A DNA stretch of 64,000 nt, from assembly GCA_011523705.1 (NCBI GenBank), contig WTGC01000004.1, positions 60,633 through 124,632 of the forward strand, given 5' to 3'. Origin of the DNA: Chloroflexota bacterium. GTDB lineage: Bacteria > Chloroflexota > Anaerolineae > Aggregatilineales > Phototrophicaceae. The notes beneath the pieces are model-generated. The model was not told the origin of the DNA. It searched no databases and worked only from the letters and a program-made list of their open reading frames with translations. Made by a program: the position numbers and the translations under genes. Below are positions 25,601-34,394 of this stretch, one piece after another. Within the stretch, counting starts at the first letter, position 1. The number at the start of each line of letters is the position of its first letter.

Positions 25601-26862
25601 TCAGACCACTCCAATTCAAAATCCCCGATGAATACGGTATCGCCCGGGCGCACGCCCGCTTCCCTGAGCGCGCCAACAAGGCCCAGCGCTTCCAGCGTCT
25701 TGTAAAATCGAAGCACCGCCTCGTCATAATCCCAATAGGTCATCGCAGCCGCTCGCTCGATACGATCGCCGCTGACATAATAAACGCCGCCTTGGACCGA
25801 TAGCTCGAAGGGAAGGCCGGCATCATCCAGTTCATAAACCGGGACGTCTTCGACAGCGCTGGCCTGCGACCGCGGCAAGCTAGCCGCCTTTTCAAATACG
25901 CGCTGGATCAGACGGGTGACGTTTTCTTGTGTGGCCGCCGAGATTGCCATCGGTTCCGCGATGTCTCTTTCGAGCAAGCCTTCTTTCAGCAAATCCCAGT
26001 ATTCGCGCGCCTCGGGCAAGTCGATCTTGTTCACGACCACGATCTCTGGCCGCTCAGCCAGTTTGTCGTCGAAAAGCGCCAACTCGGTTCGGATCTGGCT
26101 GTAGTCGGCCAGCGGGTCGTCTGCGGAGCCGTCCAGAATATGCACGATGATTTTGGTACGCTGCACGTGGCGCAGGAAGGCGTGACCCAGCCCGACGCCC
26201 AAATGGGCGCCTTCGATCAGACCGGGAATATCGGCGAAGATGAGGTCTTTGTGGTCGTAAATGACTGTGCCCAGGTTCGGCTCCAGAGTCGTGAAGGGAT
26301 AATCGGCGATTTTGGGCTTGGCGTTGCTCACCACCGACAGCAAGGTCGATTTGCCCGCGTTGGGCATGCCGACCAGGGCGACATCGGCGATCAGTTTCAG
26401 TTCCAGAGTGATCCATCGTTCGCGGCCCGGCTCGCCCTTTTCGGCCAGGCGCGGCGCCTGATTGGACGAGGTCTTGAAGTGGGAATTGCCGCGACCGCCG
26501 CGACCGCCCGGCGCCACCACCACTTCATCTTCGGCGCGCGCGATATCGGCGATCAGCCCGCCGGTTTCGGCATCCCGCACGACCGTGCCCGGCGGCACGC
26601 GAACAATAAGCGTCTCAGCGTCCGCGCCAGTCTTGTTGCTTGAGCCGCCTTTGCCGCCCGCTTTGGCTTTGAAGTGAACGCGATTGCGGAAAAAATAGAG
26701 CGTATTCAGATTGGCGTCCGCCTTGAGCACGACATCGCCGCCACGTCCGCCATTTCCGCCGGAAGGTCCGCCGCGGGCGACATACTTCTCACGGCGGAAG
26801 GCGACTATGCCGTCGCCGCCTTTGCCGCTGGCCACAAATATCTTCGCTTCATCAACAAGCAT
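25597..26862 (-). CDS. obgE: Obg-family GTPase
   Basis: An essential GTPase linked to 50S ribosomal subunit assembly and stress response. 421 residues in three parts: the glycine-rich Obg domain (EAKIFVASGKGGDGIVAFRREKYVARGGPSGGNGGRGG) at 1-158, the G domain with P-loop GMPNAGKST near 165 and DIPGL, NKID and SAA motifs, and a C-terminal OCT domain (VYELDDAGLPFELSVQGG..). It is followed by nadD with a four-base overlap. The start codon lacks a strong ribosome-binding site. Confidence 0.96.
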   Translation of the reverse strand: MLVDEAKIFVASGKGGDGIVAFRREKYVARGGPSGGNGGRGGDVVLKADANLNTLYFFRNRVHFKAKAGGKGGSSNKTGADAETLIVRVPPGTVVRDAETGGLIADIARAEDEVVVAPGGRGGRGNSHFKTSSNQAPRLAEKGEPGRERWITLELKLIADVALVGMPNAGKSTLLSVVSNAKPKIADYPFTTLEPNLGTVIYDHKDLIFADIPGLIEGAHLGVGLGHAFLRHVQRTKIIVHILDGSADDPLADYSQIRTELALFDDKLAERPEIVVVNKIDLPEAREYWDLLKEGLLERDIAEPMAISAATQENVTRLIQRVFEKAASLPRSQASAVEDVPVYELDDAGLPFELSVQGGVYYVSGDRIERAAAMTYWDYDEAVLRFYKTLEALGLVGALREAGVRPGDTVFIGDFELEWSD

Positions 26863-26980
26863 CTTCTGAACACCACATTGATGGCGGGCTTTCTCAGATT
26901 TACAAGAATACCTAAGAATGAAACGGGCGTGTAGTCAAAATGAAAACGGCGATTCCCGTACGCTCAGCCGCCAACTAGGT

Positions 26981-27008
26981 ATGACATCGATACATCGTCA
27001 CTTATAAT
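26981..27008 (+). promoter_or_regulatory. Promoter for the MBL-fold hydrolase gene
   Basis: -35 ATGACA (26981-26986) and -10 TATAAT (27003-27008), 16 bp apart, upstream of the hydrolase gene and directed away from obg. Confidence 0.6.
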
Positions 27009-27021
27009 TCAGCAGTAAGGG

Positions 27022-27059
27022 CGCGTTTTCCCGGGTAATAACTTTGCCCGGGAAACGCG
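27022..27059 (+). promoter_or_regulatory. Long leader hairpin before the MBL-fold gene
   Basis: CGCGTTTTCCCGGG (27022-27035) pairs with CCCGGGAAACGCG (27047-27059) across an 11-base loop, leaving one bulged base. It begins shortly after the predicted transcription start and ends 26 bases before the start codon, so it would fold in the 5' leader. No poly-T tract follows. Confidence 0.6.
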
Positions 27060-27085
27060 ACTGGAATTAGCTGAAGGCAAATGGC

Positions 27086-27709
27086 TTGATCGATAGAATC
27101 CAATGGCAAGGGCATGGCAGCTTCGCCATCAATGGATCGCCATACATTCAAATTGCGCCCTGGCGCGTGGTCAAAGGAGACACGCCGCCCGATGTCATCC
27201 TGATTGGGCACGATCATTATGACCATTGTTCCCCGGCCGATGTGGCAAAGATCCGCGGCGAGAATACGGTGGTCATCGGCAATGAAAGCGTCGCGCGCGT
27301 CATCGAAGGCACAACTGTATTGAGAGAGTGGCACAGCCTGCGCGTTGACCGCGCCAGCATCAAAGCCATGCCCGCCTATTCGCCGAATGACCCGCGTCAC
27401 CCGCCCGAGGCGGGCGGATTGGGATTCGTGATCTCCCTGGATTATTTTGACATCTACTACGTAGGCGATTCGCAGATCGTGTCTGGGATGGAGCAGTTGC
27501 GGCCGGACATTCTGCTGCTGCCAATTGACGGCTACGGACGCCTTACCGTCGATGAAGCGCTGCGCCTGGTGGAGACATTGCAGCCGCGTTGGGCGATTCC
27601 ATACAATTGGGGCGGCGCGGGCGAGGAAGCAACTCAACTGGACGCGCAAAGCTTCAGGAGCCGCGTCCGCGGTCCATCAGAAGTCCTTTTGCTGCCGGTA
27701 ACGCAATAG
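27086..27709 (+). CDS. MBL-fold metal-dependent hydrolase
   Basis: 207 residues, metallo-beta-lactamase fold, short UlaG-like type. The metal-binding motif HDHYDHCSPADV is near 47-58 and later metal ligands are in YYVGDSQIVSG. Most relatives are hydrolases of unknown substrate. The start TTG is set by a GAAGG site eight bases upstream. It is divergent from obg and convergent with clpX, and stands alone with its own promoter and leader hairpin. Confidence 0.85.
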   Translation: MIDRIQWQGHGSFAINGSPYIQIAPWRVVKGDTPPDVILIGHDHYDHCSPADVAKIRGENTVVIGNESVARVIEGTTVLREWHSLRVDRASIKAMPAYSPNDPRHPPEAGGLGFVISLDYFDIYYVGDSQIVSGMEQLRPDILLLPIDGYGRLTVDEALRLVETLQPRWAIPYNWGGAGEEATQLDAQSFRSRVRGPSEVLLLPVTQ

Positions 27710-27734
27710 AAAGCGGCGAGCCCGCGCTTGAATC

Positions 27735-29018
27735 TCAGGCGGCCGAGTCGATCGCGTCGGACAAGTCAATGACACGCCCGTCGTCAGTGTGAATCCGCGG
27801 TTTTTCCTCTCCACGAATGATTGAATCATTAATGACGACCTTGGTGATGTCCTGGCGGCTGGGCACCTCAAACATGACATCGAGCAGGCAGGTCTCAATG
27901 ATGGAGCGCAAGCCACGCGCACCCGTATCGCGTTCGATCGCCATTTCAGCCGCCGCCTGAAGCGCCGCCGATTCGAAGACCAATTCCACATTATCGAGCG
28001 AAAGCAGATGCTCATACTGTTTGATGAGCGCGTTTTTCGGCTCGACCATAATGCGAACCAGATCCTCAAGTTCGAGCGGCTGCAAAGCCACGATGACGGG
28101 CAAGCGCCCGACCATTTCCGGTATCATGCCGTGCTGGATCAAGTCCTCGGGCGAGACTTCGCTCAACAGGTTCGCGGTTTCTTGTTCGCTGCTTTCCTGG
28201 CGGGCGCCGAAGCCGATCTTGCTCTTCATGCCGATGCGGCGTCGGATGACCTCGTCAAGCCCGGCAAAGGTGCCGCCGACGATGAAAAGGATATTTCGCG
28301 TATCAATCTGCAAGAATTCCTGATGGGGGTGCTTCCGCCCGCCTTGGGGCGGCACGTTTGAAAGCGTGCCTTCGAGGATCTTCAAAAGCGCCTGCTGAAC
28401 GCCTTCGCCTGAGACATCTCTTGTAATCGATGGATTGGCGTTGGACTTCCGCGAAATCTTGTCGATCTCATCAATGTAAATGATGCCGCGTTCCGCCCGC
28501 GCGATATTGCCGTCAGCCGCCTGGATCAAGCGCAGCAGGATATTCTCAACATCTTCGCCGACGTAACCGGCCTCGGTCAATGCGGTCGCATCGGTGATCA
28601 CAATCGGCACGTCGAGGATGCGCGCCAAAGTCTGCGCCAGCAGGGTCTTGCCGCAGCCGGTTGGTCCGGCCAGCAAGATGTTGCTCTTATCGAGCTCGAC
28701 ATCTTGCGGTTCATCAGAAGCCTGAATGCGCTTGTAGTGGTTATAGACGGCCACGCTGAGGACGCGCTTGGCCTCCAGCTGGCCGATCACATACTCGTCC
28801 AGACGCTCCGCGATCTGTCGCGGCGAGAGGGTCAATTCGAATGCGAATTTGTCATCGGTTTCAAGCTCGTCCGCGTCTTCTTCGTTCAGCAGGTTGTGGC
28901 AGAGCTCGACGCAATAGTTGCAGATGTAAATATGCTCTGGACCAGCAATCAGCCGCTCGACCTCATCGTGACTGCGATTGCAGAAGTTGCAGTGGTGCTT
29001 GATCGGCGAAAAACTCAC
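27735..29018 (-). CDS. clpX: ATP-dependent Clp protease ATP-binding subunit ClpX
   Basis: The AAA+ unfoldase that feeds substrates to ClpP. 427 residues. The N-terminal zinc-binding domain shows Cys10, Cys13, Cys33 and Cys36 ([19 protein letters not shown]); Walker A GPTGCGKT is at 118-125; Walker B is in [11 protein letters not shown]; and the IGF loop for ClpP docking appears as IGFGARQE. It starts one base after the clpP stop, so clpP-clpX are co-translated. The whole tig-clpP-clpX order is the classic bacterial one. Confidence 0.97.
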   Translation of the reverse strand: MSFSPIKHHCNFCNRSHDEVERLIAGPEHIYICNYCVELCHNLLNEEDADELETDDKFAFELTLSPRQIAERLDEYVIGQLEAKRVLSVAVYNHYKRIQASDEPQDVELDKSNILLAGPTGCGKTLLAQTLARILDVPIVITDATALTEAGYVGEDVENILLRLIQAADGNIARAERGIIYIDEIDKISRKSNANPSITRDVSGEGVQQALLKILEGTLSNVPPQGGRKHPHQEFLQIDTRNILFIVGGTFAGLDEVIRRRIGMKSKIGFGARQESSEQETANLLSEVSPEDLIQHGMIPEMVGRLPVIVALQPLELEDLVRIMVEPKNALIKQYEHLLSLDNVELVFESAALQAAAEMAIERDTGARGLRSIIETCLLDVMFEVPSRQDITKVVINDSIIRGEEKPRIHTDDGRVIDLSDAIDSAA

Positions 29019-29019
29019 C

Positions 29020-29634
29020 TCACTCCCCCTCCGCTAAGCGAGCTTCGGAGAGGAGCACGGAATCGATCAAGCCGAATTCAGTCGCTTCCTGCGCAGTCAT
29101 GTATACATCGCGGTCGGTAATGTTCTCGACTTCCGCTTCGGACTTGCCCGTATGCTTGACAAAAATGTCGATGATGCGTTTTTTGAGGCGTACAATTTCC
29201 TCAGCCTGGATAACGATATCAGACGCTTGACCTTGCGCGCCGCCCAAAGGCTGATGCATGTGGATGGTCGCGTTTGGCAGGGCAAGGCGCATCCCCGGCT
29301 CGCCCGCGGCAAGCAGGACGGTGCCGAAACTCGCGGTGATGCCGACCGCAACCGTGCCGACCGGCGCCGAGATTTGCTGCATGCAGTCGTAGATTGCCAA
29401 GCCCGAATAAACGATGCCACCAGGCGAATTGATATACATTTGGACTCTGCGGTCGGGTCCTTCGCGCTCCAAGAATAGCAGCTGCGCGACAATGAGATTC
29501 GCGATCTGGTCATTGATGCCGGAGCCGACGAAAACGATGCGCTCCTTCAGCAGCAATGAGTAGATGTCGTAGGCGCGTTCGCCACGGCTGCCCTGCTCGA
29601 TCACCATCGGAATAACATTATGGAAGGTATTCAT
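29020..29634 (-). CDS. clpP: ATP-dependent Clp protease proteolytic subunit ClpP
   Basis: The serine protease of the Clp complex. 204 residues. Ser102 lies in [14 protein letters not shown], where most ClpP have ASMGA; the active-site His127 is in MHQPLGG, and an acidic residue follows in the [10 protein letters not shown] segment. The start [29 protein letters not shown] is family-typical. It lies 48 bases downstream of tig and next to clpX. Confidence 0.97.
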   Translation of the reverse strand: MNTFHNVIPMVIEQGSRGERAYDIYSLLLKERIVFVGSGINDQIANLIVAQLLFLEREGPDRRVQMYINSPGGIVYSGLAIYDCMQQISAPVGTVAVGITASFGTVLLAAGEPGMRLALPNATIHMHQPLGGAQGQASDIVIQAEEIVRLKKRIIDIFVKHTGKSEAEVENITDRDVYMTAQEATEFGLIDSVLLSEARLAEGE

Positions 29635-29682
29635 TCGCGGTCGGCTACCTTTCGTTGGTTTGAGCGGATTCTTGCGTTCATA

Positions 29683-31338
29683 TCAGGTATTGCCAGTCTC
29701 AGTTTCCGCGTATTCATCCTCAGGCGAAGGCGCATCCGCTGCTGGCGCGTTCGCTTCGGCCCGGGGCGTGCTCGCGTCAATCGCATCGCCACTTGCCGGC
29801 TCTTCATCGCCGCTGGCGGCATCTTCCTCTCGATAGCGCTGCAGGCGTTCGCGGCGTTCGCGAGCCCGCTCGGTATCGGCTGCCGCTCGCGATTCCATGT
29901 CTCCAATCAGCGCGCTCGGATCTTCGCCCATACCTATCGCGACAAGATGGGCATTCAGATGGTTCATGACGAGATCATTGCGGATGTTGTCGCGCATCTG
30001 CGGCGAATCGAATATTTTGCGTATCTCCGGGTTCGTTCCATATCCGGCGATTACATTGTTGAGCCGGGTCTCAATCGCTTCGTCGCTGATTTCTATGTCT
30101 TGAACGCGCACAAGCTCACGCAAAACCAGGTTCTGTCGCAAACTGTGGTCCGCGCTTTCGCGGTATTGCTCGCGCAGATCATCTTTGGTGCTGTTGGTCA
30201 AGCGCAGGTATTCGTCCAAACTGAGCCGCTGCTGCCTCAGATTGCCTTCGAATTCCGCGATCATGGCGTCGATTTGCTCGGTCAGCATCAAATCCGGATA
30301 CTCGATTTCAGCGCCTTCAACAATCTTCTCCAGCACTTCGGCGCTGTACTCCGATCTGGCGTTATCCTGCGCCGCTCGCGCCAGATCTTCGCGGACGGAT
30401 TGACGCAGGCCTGCCAGATCCAGCTCTTCATCGCCGCGTTCTCGGCTGGTCCGCCTTGCGAATTCGTCATCCAATTCCGGAATGGAAATCGCCTCAATAT
30501 CCTTGATCGTAACGATAAAACTGACGCGCCGCCCGATGATTGTTTCTTCGGCATCGTCCTCCGGTATCGTCAATTCAAACTGGACATCGCTGCCCCGCTC
30601 CGCGCCGATCAAATTCCCGACAAAGCCATGTATGAATGGATCCTCATTGGGATCCAGAATAATCTGCGTATTATCATCGTTGACAAAGGTATCGCCCTTC
30701 TTTGGAATGTAAGGCGCCGGCTCCTCTGCGGCGGCAGCGCCCTCATCTGCTTCATCAAGCTCGGCTGTCAACGCGTCGTCGACGGGAGCATTGAGCTCCT
30801 CATCGGGCGGTTCGCCATCGACAAATTCGCTATCCACGGCGATCGTCACTCGATGCCCCGCTTCCGTCAGCTGGACTTCCTCGTCCAGCACTTCGATCTG
30901 CCCCAGCCGCATCTGCTTTACCGTGGCGTCGATTTGGCTTTCAGTTACAACGGGTTCTTCAAAATCGAGCCGAACTTCTTGATAGTCCTGCAAGTCGACT
31001 TCGGGCTGCAAGGGCACCGAGAATACAAACGTTGGCGCCGGATCCAGCTGGAAGTCTTCAAAGGCGCCGGGACCATACGGAGTCAATTCGGACTCTTCCA
31101 GCGCCTGCTTGTACAGAACATCGCCCAGATCTTCCAGCGCTTCTTCCAGCACGGCGCCTTCGCCGACATGTTTCACGACCAATCCGTAAGGCGCTTTGCC
31201 TTTGCGAAATCCCTTGATGCGGACCTGGCGCGAAATCTTGCGAGCGGCTTTCCGCTTGGCGTCCTCCAGTTGGTTGGATTCGATTTCGATTGTGAACTGA
31301 GCTCTGTGATTTTCGATACGTTCGGTCTGGAGGTTCAA
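29683..31338 (-). CDS. tig: Trigger factor, ribosome-associated chaperone
   Basis: Binds nascent chains at the ribosome exit tunnel. 551 residues from a TTG start (AAGGA seven bases before it); most trigger factors have about 430-480. The ribosome-binding domain (RAQFTIEIESNQLEDAKRKAARKISRQVRIKGFRKGKAPYGLV) includes the GFRxGKxP signature. The FKBP-like domain (about 150-290) is split by an acidic and Ala-rich insert (EELNAPVDDALTAELDEADEGAAAAEEPA). The C-terminal domain ends in a long acidic, probably disordered tail of about 60 residues (EEDAASGDEEPASGDAID...). It lies directly downstream of a tRNA-Leu gene and upstream of clpP. Confidence 0.93.
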   Translation of the reverse strand: MNLQTERIENHRAQFTIEIESNQLEDAKRKAARKISRQVRIKGFRKGKAPYGLVVKHVGEGAVLEEALEDLGDVLYKQALEESELTPYGPGAFEDFQLDPAPTFVFSVPLQPEVDLQDYQEVRLDFEEPVVTESQIDATVKQMRLGQIEVLDEEVQLTEAGHRVTIAVDSEFVDGEPPDEELNAPVDDALTAELDEADEGAAAAEEPAPYIPKKGDTFVNDDNTQIILDPNEDPFIHGFVGNLIGAERGSDVQFELTIPEDDAEETIIGRRVSFIVTIKDIEAISIPELDDEFARRTSRERGDEELDLAGLRQSVREDLARAAQDNARSEYSAEVLEKIVEGAEIEYPDLMLTEQIDAMIAEFEGNLRQQRLSLDEYLRLTNSTKDDLREQYRESADHSLRQNLVLRELVRVQDIEISDEAIETRLNNVIAGYGTNPEIRKIFDSPQMRDNIRNDLVMNHLNAHLVAIGMGEDPSALIGDMESRAAADTERARERRERLQRYREEDAASGDEEPASGDAIDASTPRAEANAPAADAPSPEDEYAETETGNT

Positions 31339-31450
31339 GAGACATTCCTTGCTTCTCAAGCGTACTGCCGCGAAACCGGCAGCCGCGCACATGCACCATT
31401 CAGGCAGAAAATGCAAAGGCGCGTGACGCGCCCATAAAGCGAATACGAGA

Positions 31451-31531
31451 TGAGGAAGGAGGGACTCGAACCCTCACCTCAAAGAGACATGATCCTAAGT
31501 CATGCGCGTCTGCCAATTCCGCCACTTCCTC
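31451..31531 (-). tRNA. tRNA-Leu (anticodon UAG)
   Basis: Acceptor stem GAGGAAG/CTTCCTC, D-arm GGCGGAATTGGCAGACGC, anticodon stem CATGA/TCATG with loop CTTAGGA (anticodon TAG), a class II variable region (TCTCTTTGAGGT), T-arm GAGGGTTCGAGTCCCTC and discriminator A. CCA is not encoded. It reads CUA and related Leu codons. It is followed on the same strand by tig about 110 bp later. Confidence 0.95.
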
Positions 31532-31550
31532 ACGGCGAAGACGATTGTGA

Positions 31551-31579
31551 ATTATAGTCGCTGGTGAATAGCGCTTCAA
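31551..31579 (-). promoter_or_regulatory. Promoter for tRNA-Leu and probably tig-clpP-clpX
   Basis: On the minus strand, -35 TTGAAG (31579-31574) and -10 TATAAT (31556-31551) with 17 bp between, ending 19 bases before the tRNA 5' end. Confidence 0.65.
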
Positions 31580-31589
31580 GGGGCGATAA

Positions 31590-32180
31590 CTACTGCAGCT
31601 CCACGCCGGAGACATCGGAGACATCGTTGCCGCTGACCTGACCCAGCACGCTGTTGATCAGCAATTGGGCGAAGCGGAACAGGGCCTGCATTTGCGCGAT
31701 GCGATCGAGATAGAGCCGCGCCAGAATTTGTTGATCGGGCGGCAGCTCGGCGATGCCCTTGGAGATGCGCTGGCGGTTCTCCTCCATCACCGCGAGCGCG
31801 CGCTCCACATCTCGCAGTTCGCGTCCGCTGAGGAAATTGGAGAAAATCTGCCAGAAATCAGTCTCAGCCTGGTAGAATTTGCGCCGGCCACTGGCGCCGC
31901 GCACCCAAACTTGCCGCACCATGCCCATATGCTCAAGCGAGCGCATATTGGTGCTGACGCTGGCTTTGGATATCCCCAAGCGTCCCATCATGTCGTCGAG
32001 AGAAAGCGGCTCGGCGCTGAGCAGCAGACAGCCGTACAACTGTCCCATAATCTTGTTGAATCCGAAGTAATCCGCCAGTTGACCCAAACCGTCCAACATG
32101 CTGTCGTGCACGATTTGCAAATCATTAGCCAGCTGCCGGCCATTCGCGCTTTTTTCGCCCGCGTCAGTGGACATCGTCAT
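31590..32180 (-). CDS. GbsR/MarR-type transcriptional regulator
   Basis: 196 residues with a winged helix-turn-helix (FGFNKIMGQLYGCLLLSAEPLSLDDMMGRLGISKASVSTNMRSLEHMGMVRQVW), the pattern of GbsR-family regulators of osmoprotectant transport and choline use, although the target is unknown here. The C-terminal half is helical and is the likely dimerisation region. The ATG at 32180 is chosen; an upstream ATG at 32213 has GGAGG too close to it, so the start may be 11 codons longer. It lies next to rex in divergent orientation. No partner operon is evident. Confidence 0.82.
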   Translation of the reverse strand: MTMSTDAGEKSANGRQLANDLQIVHDSMLDGLGQLADYFGFNKIMGQLYGCLLLSAEPLSLDDMMGRLGISKASVSTNMRSLEHMGMVRQVWVRGASGRRKFYQAETDFWQIFSNFLSGRELRDVERALAVMEENRQRISKGIAELPPDQQILARLYLDRIAQMQALFRFAQLLINSVLGQVSGNDVSDVSGVELQ

Positions 32181-32347
32181 GGTCCCGCTCAATTCGCGCC
32201 GCCATTGTAGCATTGCCTCCCAGCGCTTTCAAGCGAGCCCACAGCCGTCACGCGCATGGTGGGACCGCAGCCGATCGCTACAAAGGCCGCGCTACCGATC
32301 AGCCGCGCTTCGCTAGCGCGTCGGGCAGCGCAATGGTAAGATGATGT

Positions 32348-32365
32348 TCGTAGAAAGTTTCACAA
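32348..32365 (+). promoter_or_regulatory. Candidate Rex operator upstream of rex
   Basis: The 18-base site TCGTAGAA-AG-TTTCACAA has a perfect right half of the Rex consensus (TTGTGAAA-NN-TTTCACAA) and five of eight matches on the left. It is 25 bases before the rex start codon, where autoregulation is expected. Confidence 0.45.
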
Positions 32366-32389
32366 ACACAACTCTAGGTTCCCAGCTTG

Positions 32390-33022
32390 ATGTCAGCCAA
32401 ATCGCCGGCAGAAATCCCTGATATTGTCATTGGTCGCTTGCCGCTTTACTTGCGCGCGCTGCGCCGTTTGCAGCAGGAGAACGAGTCGGTCACTTCTTCG
32501 CATGAATTGGGACGGCGGCTCGATATCAGTTCGGCTCAGATTCGCAAGGATCTCTCGCACTTCGGCGGCTTCGGCAAGCAGGGCACGGGCTATCAAATCG
32601 AATACCTCATCGACAAGTTGCAGGATGTGCTGCAGGTCAACCAGGAGTGGATGGTCGTTGTGGTTGGCGCCGGCAACCTGGGCATAGCCATTTCGCATTA
32701 TCGCGGATTCCAGGATCGCGGCTTTCGCATCGCCCATCTCTTTGACGTCAGTCCGCAGAAGATCGGGGAGCGGATCGGCGAGTTCGTCGTTCAGCCGGTT
32801 GATTCAATGCATAATATCATTCGCGATGAGGGCATCAAAATCGCTATGCTGGCGGTTCCGGCGGAAGATGCGCAAGAAGTGGCCGATCAATTGGTGGAAG
32901 CGGGCGTGCAGGCGATCCTGAATTACGCGCCAATCAATATCAATGTGCCGCTTGATGTACAGATTCAGTACATTGACCCGGTCACGCGCCTACAGCACAT
33001 GACCTTCTATCTCGATGGCTAG
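32390..33022 (+). CDS. rex: Redox-sensing transcriptional repressor Rex
   Basis: A dimeric repressor that leaves DNA when NADH rises relative to NAD, controlling fermentation and respiration genes. 210 residues. N-terminal winged helix (PDIVIGRLPLYLRALRRLQQENESVTSSHELGRRLDISSAQIRKDLSHFGGFGKQGTGY), then a Rossmann domain with VVVVGAGNLGIAISHY at about 88-102 and FDVSPQKIGERIG. The C-terminal dimer-swap helix is present in YIDPVTRLQHMTFYLDG. A TTG one codon upstream is an alternative start. Candidate operator sites are at 32348 and, on the atp promoter, 39090. Confidence 0.96.
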   Translation: MSAKSPAEIPDIVIGRLPLYLRALRRLQQENESVTSSHELGRRLDISSAQIRKDLSHFGGFGKQGTGYQIEYLIDKLQDVLQVNQEWMVVVVGAGNLGIAISHYRGFQDRGFRIAHLFDVSPQKIGERIGEFVVQPVDSMHNIIRDEGIKIAMLAVPAEDAQEVADQLVEAGVQAILNYAPININVPLDVQIQYIDPVTRLQHMTFYLDG

Positions 33023-33024
33023 CG

Positions 33025-33050
33025 GGCGCGGACCTCGCCCATTCCGCGCC
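33025..33050. terminator. GC hairpin between convergent rex and mreB
   Basis: GGCGCGG (33025-33031) and CCGCGCC (33044-33050) form a 7-bp stem in the 42-bp gap between the rex and mreB stops. It lacks a T-tract on either strand and could be a weak bidirectional terminator. Confidence 0.4.
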
Positions 33051-33064
33051 AGAGCAAATGCAAA

Positions 33065-34081
33065 CTAAAAGTAGTTCGTCTGCTCCAGTCTTCGCATGAT
33101 CGCCGGGTCTTCCAGCGCCTGACCGCAGCCTACGACCACATTGATGAGCGGGTTATCGGCTTGGTAAACGGGCACGCCGGTCTCGCGCGTCAAGTAGCTA
33201 TCGATGCCGCGAAGCAGAGCGCCGCCCCCGGTCAGAACAATGCCGCGGTCTATGATATCCGAGGACAACTCCGGCGGCGTGGTGGAAAGCACGGCTTTGA
33301 CCACGCTGGCGATTTGCCCCAGCGGCTCGGCAAGCGCTTCAACGACTTCGCCCGTGGTCACTCGCACAGTGCGCGGCAGGCCTGAAACATTGTCGCGCCC
33401 TTGAATCTCCATCGTCATCTCTTGCGGCTGATCAACGGCAGCGCCAATCTGGATTTTGATCGCCTCGGCGGTAGGCTGGCCCACGGTCAAATTGTACTTG
33501 CGGCGCACATAGCTGATGATGCCGTCGTCCAGACGCAAACCGCCAATGCGGCCACTTTCCGCGCGGACGATGTTATTCATGGTCAGGACGGCCGCCTCGG
33601 TGATGCCGCCACCGATGTTGACGACCATGCCGCCGGCGGGTGTGCTCACGGGCAAGCCGGCGCCCAAAGCGGAGGCGAGCGGCTCCCACATCAATTGAAC
33701 TTCGCGCGCGCCGGCGGCCAGAATCGCTTCGCGGACGGCACGTTTCTCCACGCTGGTGGCGCCATAAGGCACGGACACCATGACCGTAGGGCGAAACAGC
33801 CGAATGCGCCCGGCGATTTTGCCAAAAAAATACTCCAGCATCGCTTCCGTGACTTCGTAATCGGCGATGACGCCGTTCTGCAGCGGGCGCATGACCTGGA
33901 TGTCTTCGTCGTCTACCCGTCCCAGCATTTCGCGCGCCGGGTTGCCGAAGTCAACGATGCGTTCTTCTTCCGCCAGCAAAGCCACCAGCGACGGCTCCTG
34001 CAAGACAATGCGACCGCTGTCGTAGATCAGGACATTGACCGTGCCCAGATCGACGCCGAGCCGCTTTCCGAAGCGCGCCAT
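33065..34081 (-). CDS. mreB: Rod shape-determining protein MreB
   Basis: A bacterial actin homologue that guides cell-wall synthesis at the membrane. 338 residues. Actin-fold nucleotide-binding segments: phosphate 1 LGVDLGTVNVLIY, phosphate 2 VVNIGGGITEAAVL, and the adenosine segment GIVLTGGGALLRGI. The family often has LGTaNtlvy in the first segment; LGTVN is a small variation. No mreC or mreD follows, so it is isolated from the usual mreBCD cluster. REP-like hairpins lie upstream (34103-34188). Confidence 0.93.
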   Translation of the reverse strand: MARFGKRLGVDLGTVNVLIYDSGRIVLQEPSLVALLAEEERIVDFGNPAREMLGRVDDEDIQVMRPLQNGVIADYEVTEAMLEYFFGKIAGRIRLFRPTVMVSVPYGATSVEKRAVREAILAAGAREVQLMWEPLASALGAGLPVSTPAGGMVVNIGGGITEAAVLTMNNIVRAESGRIGGLRLDDGIISYVRRKYNLTVGQPTAEAIKIQIGAAVDQPQEMTMEIQGRDNVSGLPRTVRVTTGEVVEALAEPLGQIASVVKAVLSTTPPELSSDIIDRGIVLTGGGALLRGIDSYLTRETGVPVYQADNPLINVVVGCGQALEDPAIMRRLEQTNYF

Positions 34082-34102
34082 GGGCTTTTCCTGTCTCCTT
34101 TC

Positions 34103-34188
34103 GGGCGACCCACTCGCTCGCCCCCATTTACGTTGCGGGCGTCACACCCCATCCCCCGGCCCCTTCCCCAGCGAGCCACGGAAGGGGA
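34103..34188. repeat. Two REP-like hairpins upstream of mreB
   Basis: GGGCGA (34103-34108)/TCGCCC (34118-34123) of the GGGCGACC type, then CCCCTTCC (34160-34167)/GGAAGGGG (34180-34187) with loop word CAGCGAGC and left tail CACCCCATCCCCCGG. They lie in the 313-bp gap between the mreB start and the end of atpC; the rest of the gap holds the atp terminator and no gene. Confidence 0.75.
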
Positions 34189-34323
34189 GCTGGACCTCGC
34201 GAGCACTTGACTTATCAAACTTCTTGCCCACAGCGGGATGCAAGGTACTTTGCGTAGGCGGCGGTAGTGTCGCGCGGGTGTCCACAGTTATAGCAACGCG
34301 CAACCTCTATTTTACAGCAAAAC

Positions 34324-34355
34324 AAAAAACCCGGACCGCTTTGGCGGCACCGGGT
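34324..34355 (-). terminator. Rho-independent terminator of the atp operon
   Basis: On the minus strand ACCCGG..CCGC-CAAA-GCGG..CCGGGT is followed by TTTTTTG, 40 bp after the atpC stop. The stem (34329-34334 with 34350-34355; inner 36-39 with 44-47) has a small bulge. This is the clearest terminator in the window. Confidence 0.85.
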
Positions 34356-34394
34356 GGAGGTCAAATAGGAATAGGGAACTGGAGCTTGGCGCGA

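Noticed and set aside
29620-31437. A long open frame of about 600 codons on the plus strand over the trigger factor gene
   Set aside because: It is the antisense shadow of tig. In GC-rich DNA the opposite strand often stays open; the product has no family pattern, and tig is certain.
31451-31531. tRNA-Leu as an integration site of a mobile element
   Set aside because: No integrase gene or partial tRNA duplicate lies nearby; the neighbours are housekeeping genes.
33025-33050. A strong bidirectional terminator between rex and mreB
   Set aside because: The hairpin has no T-tract on either strand, so only a weak call is kept.
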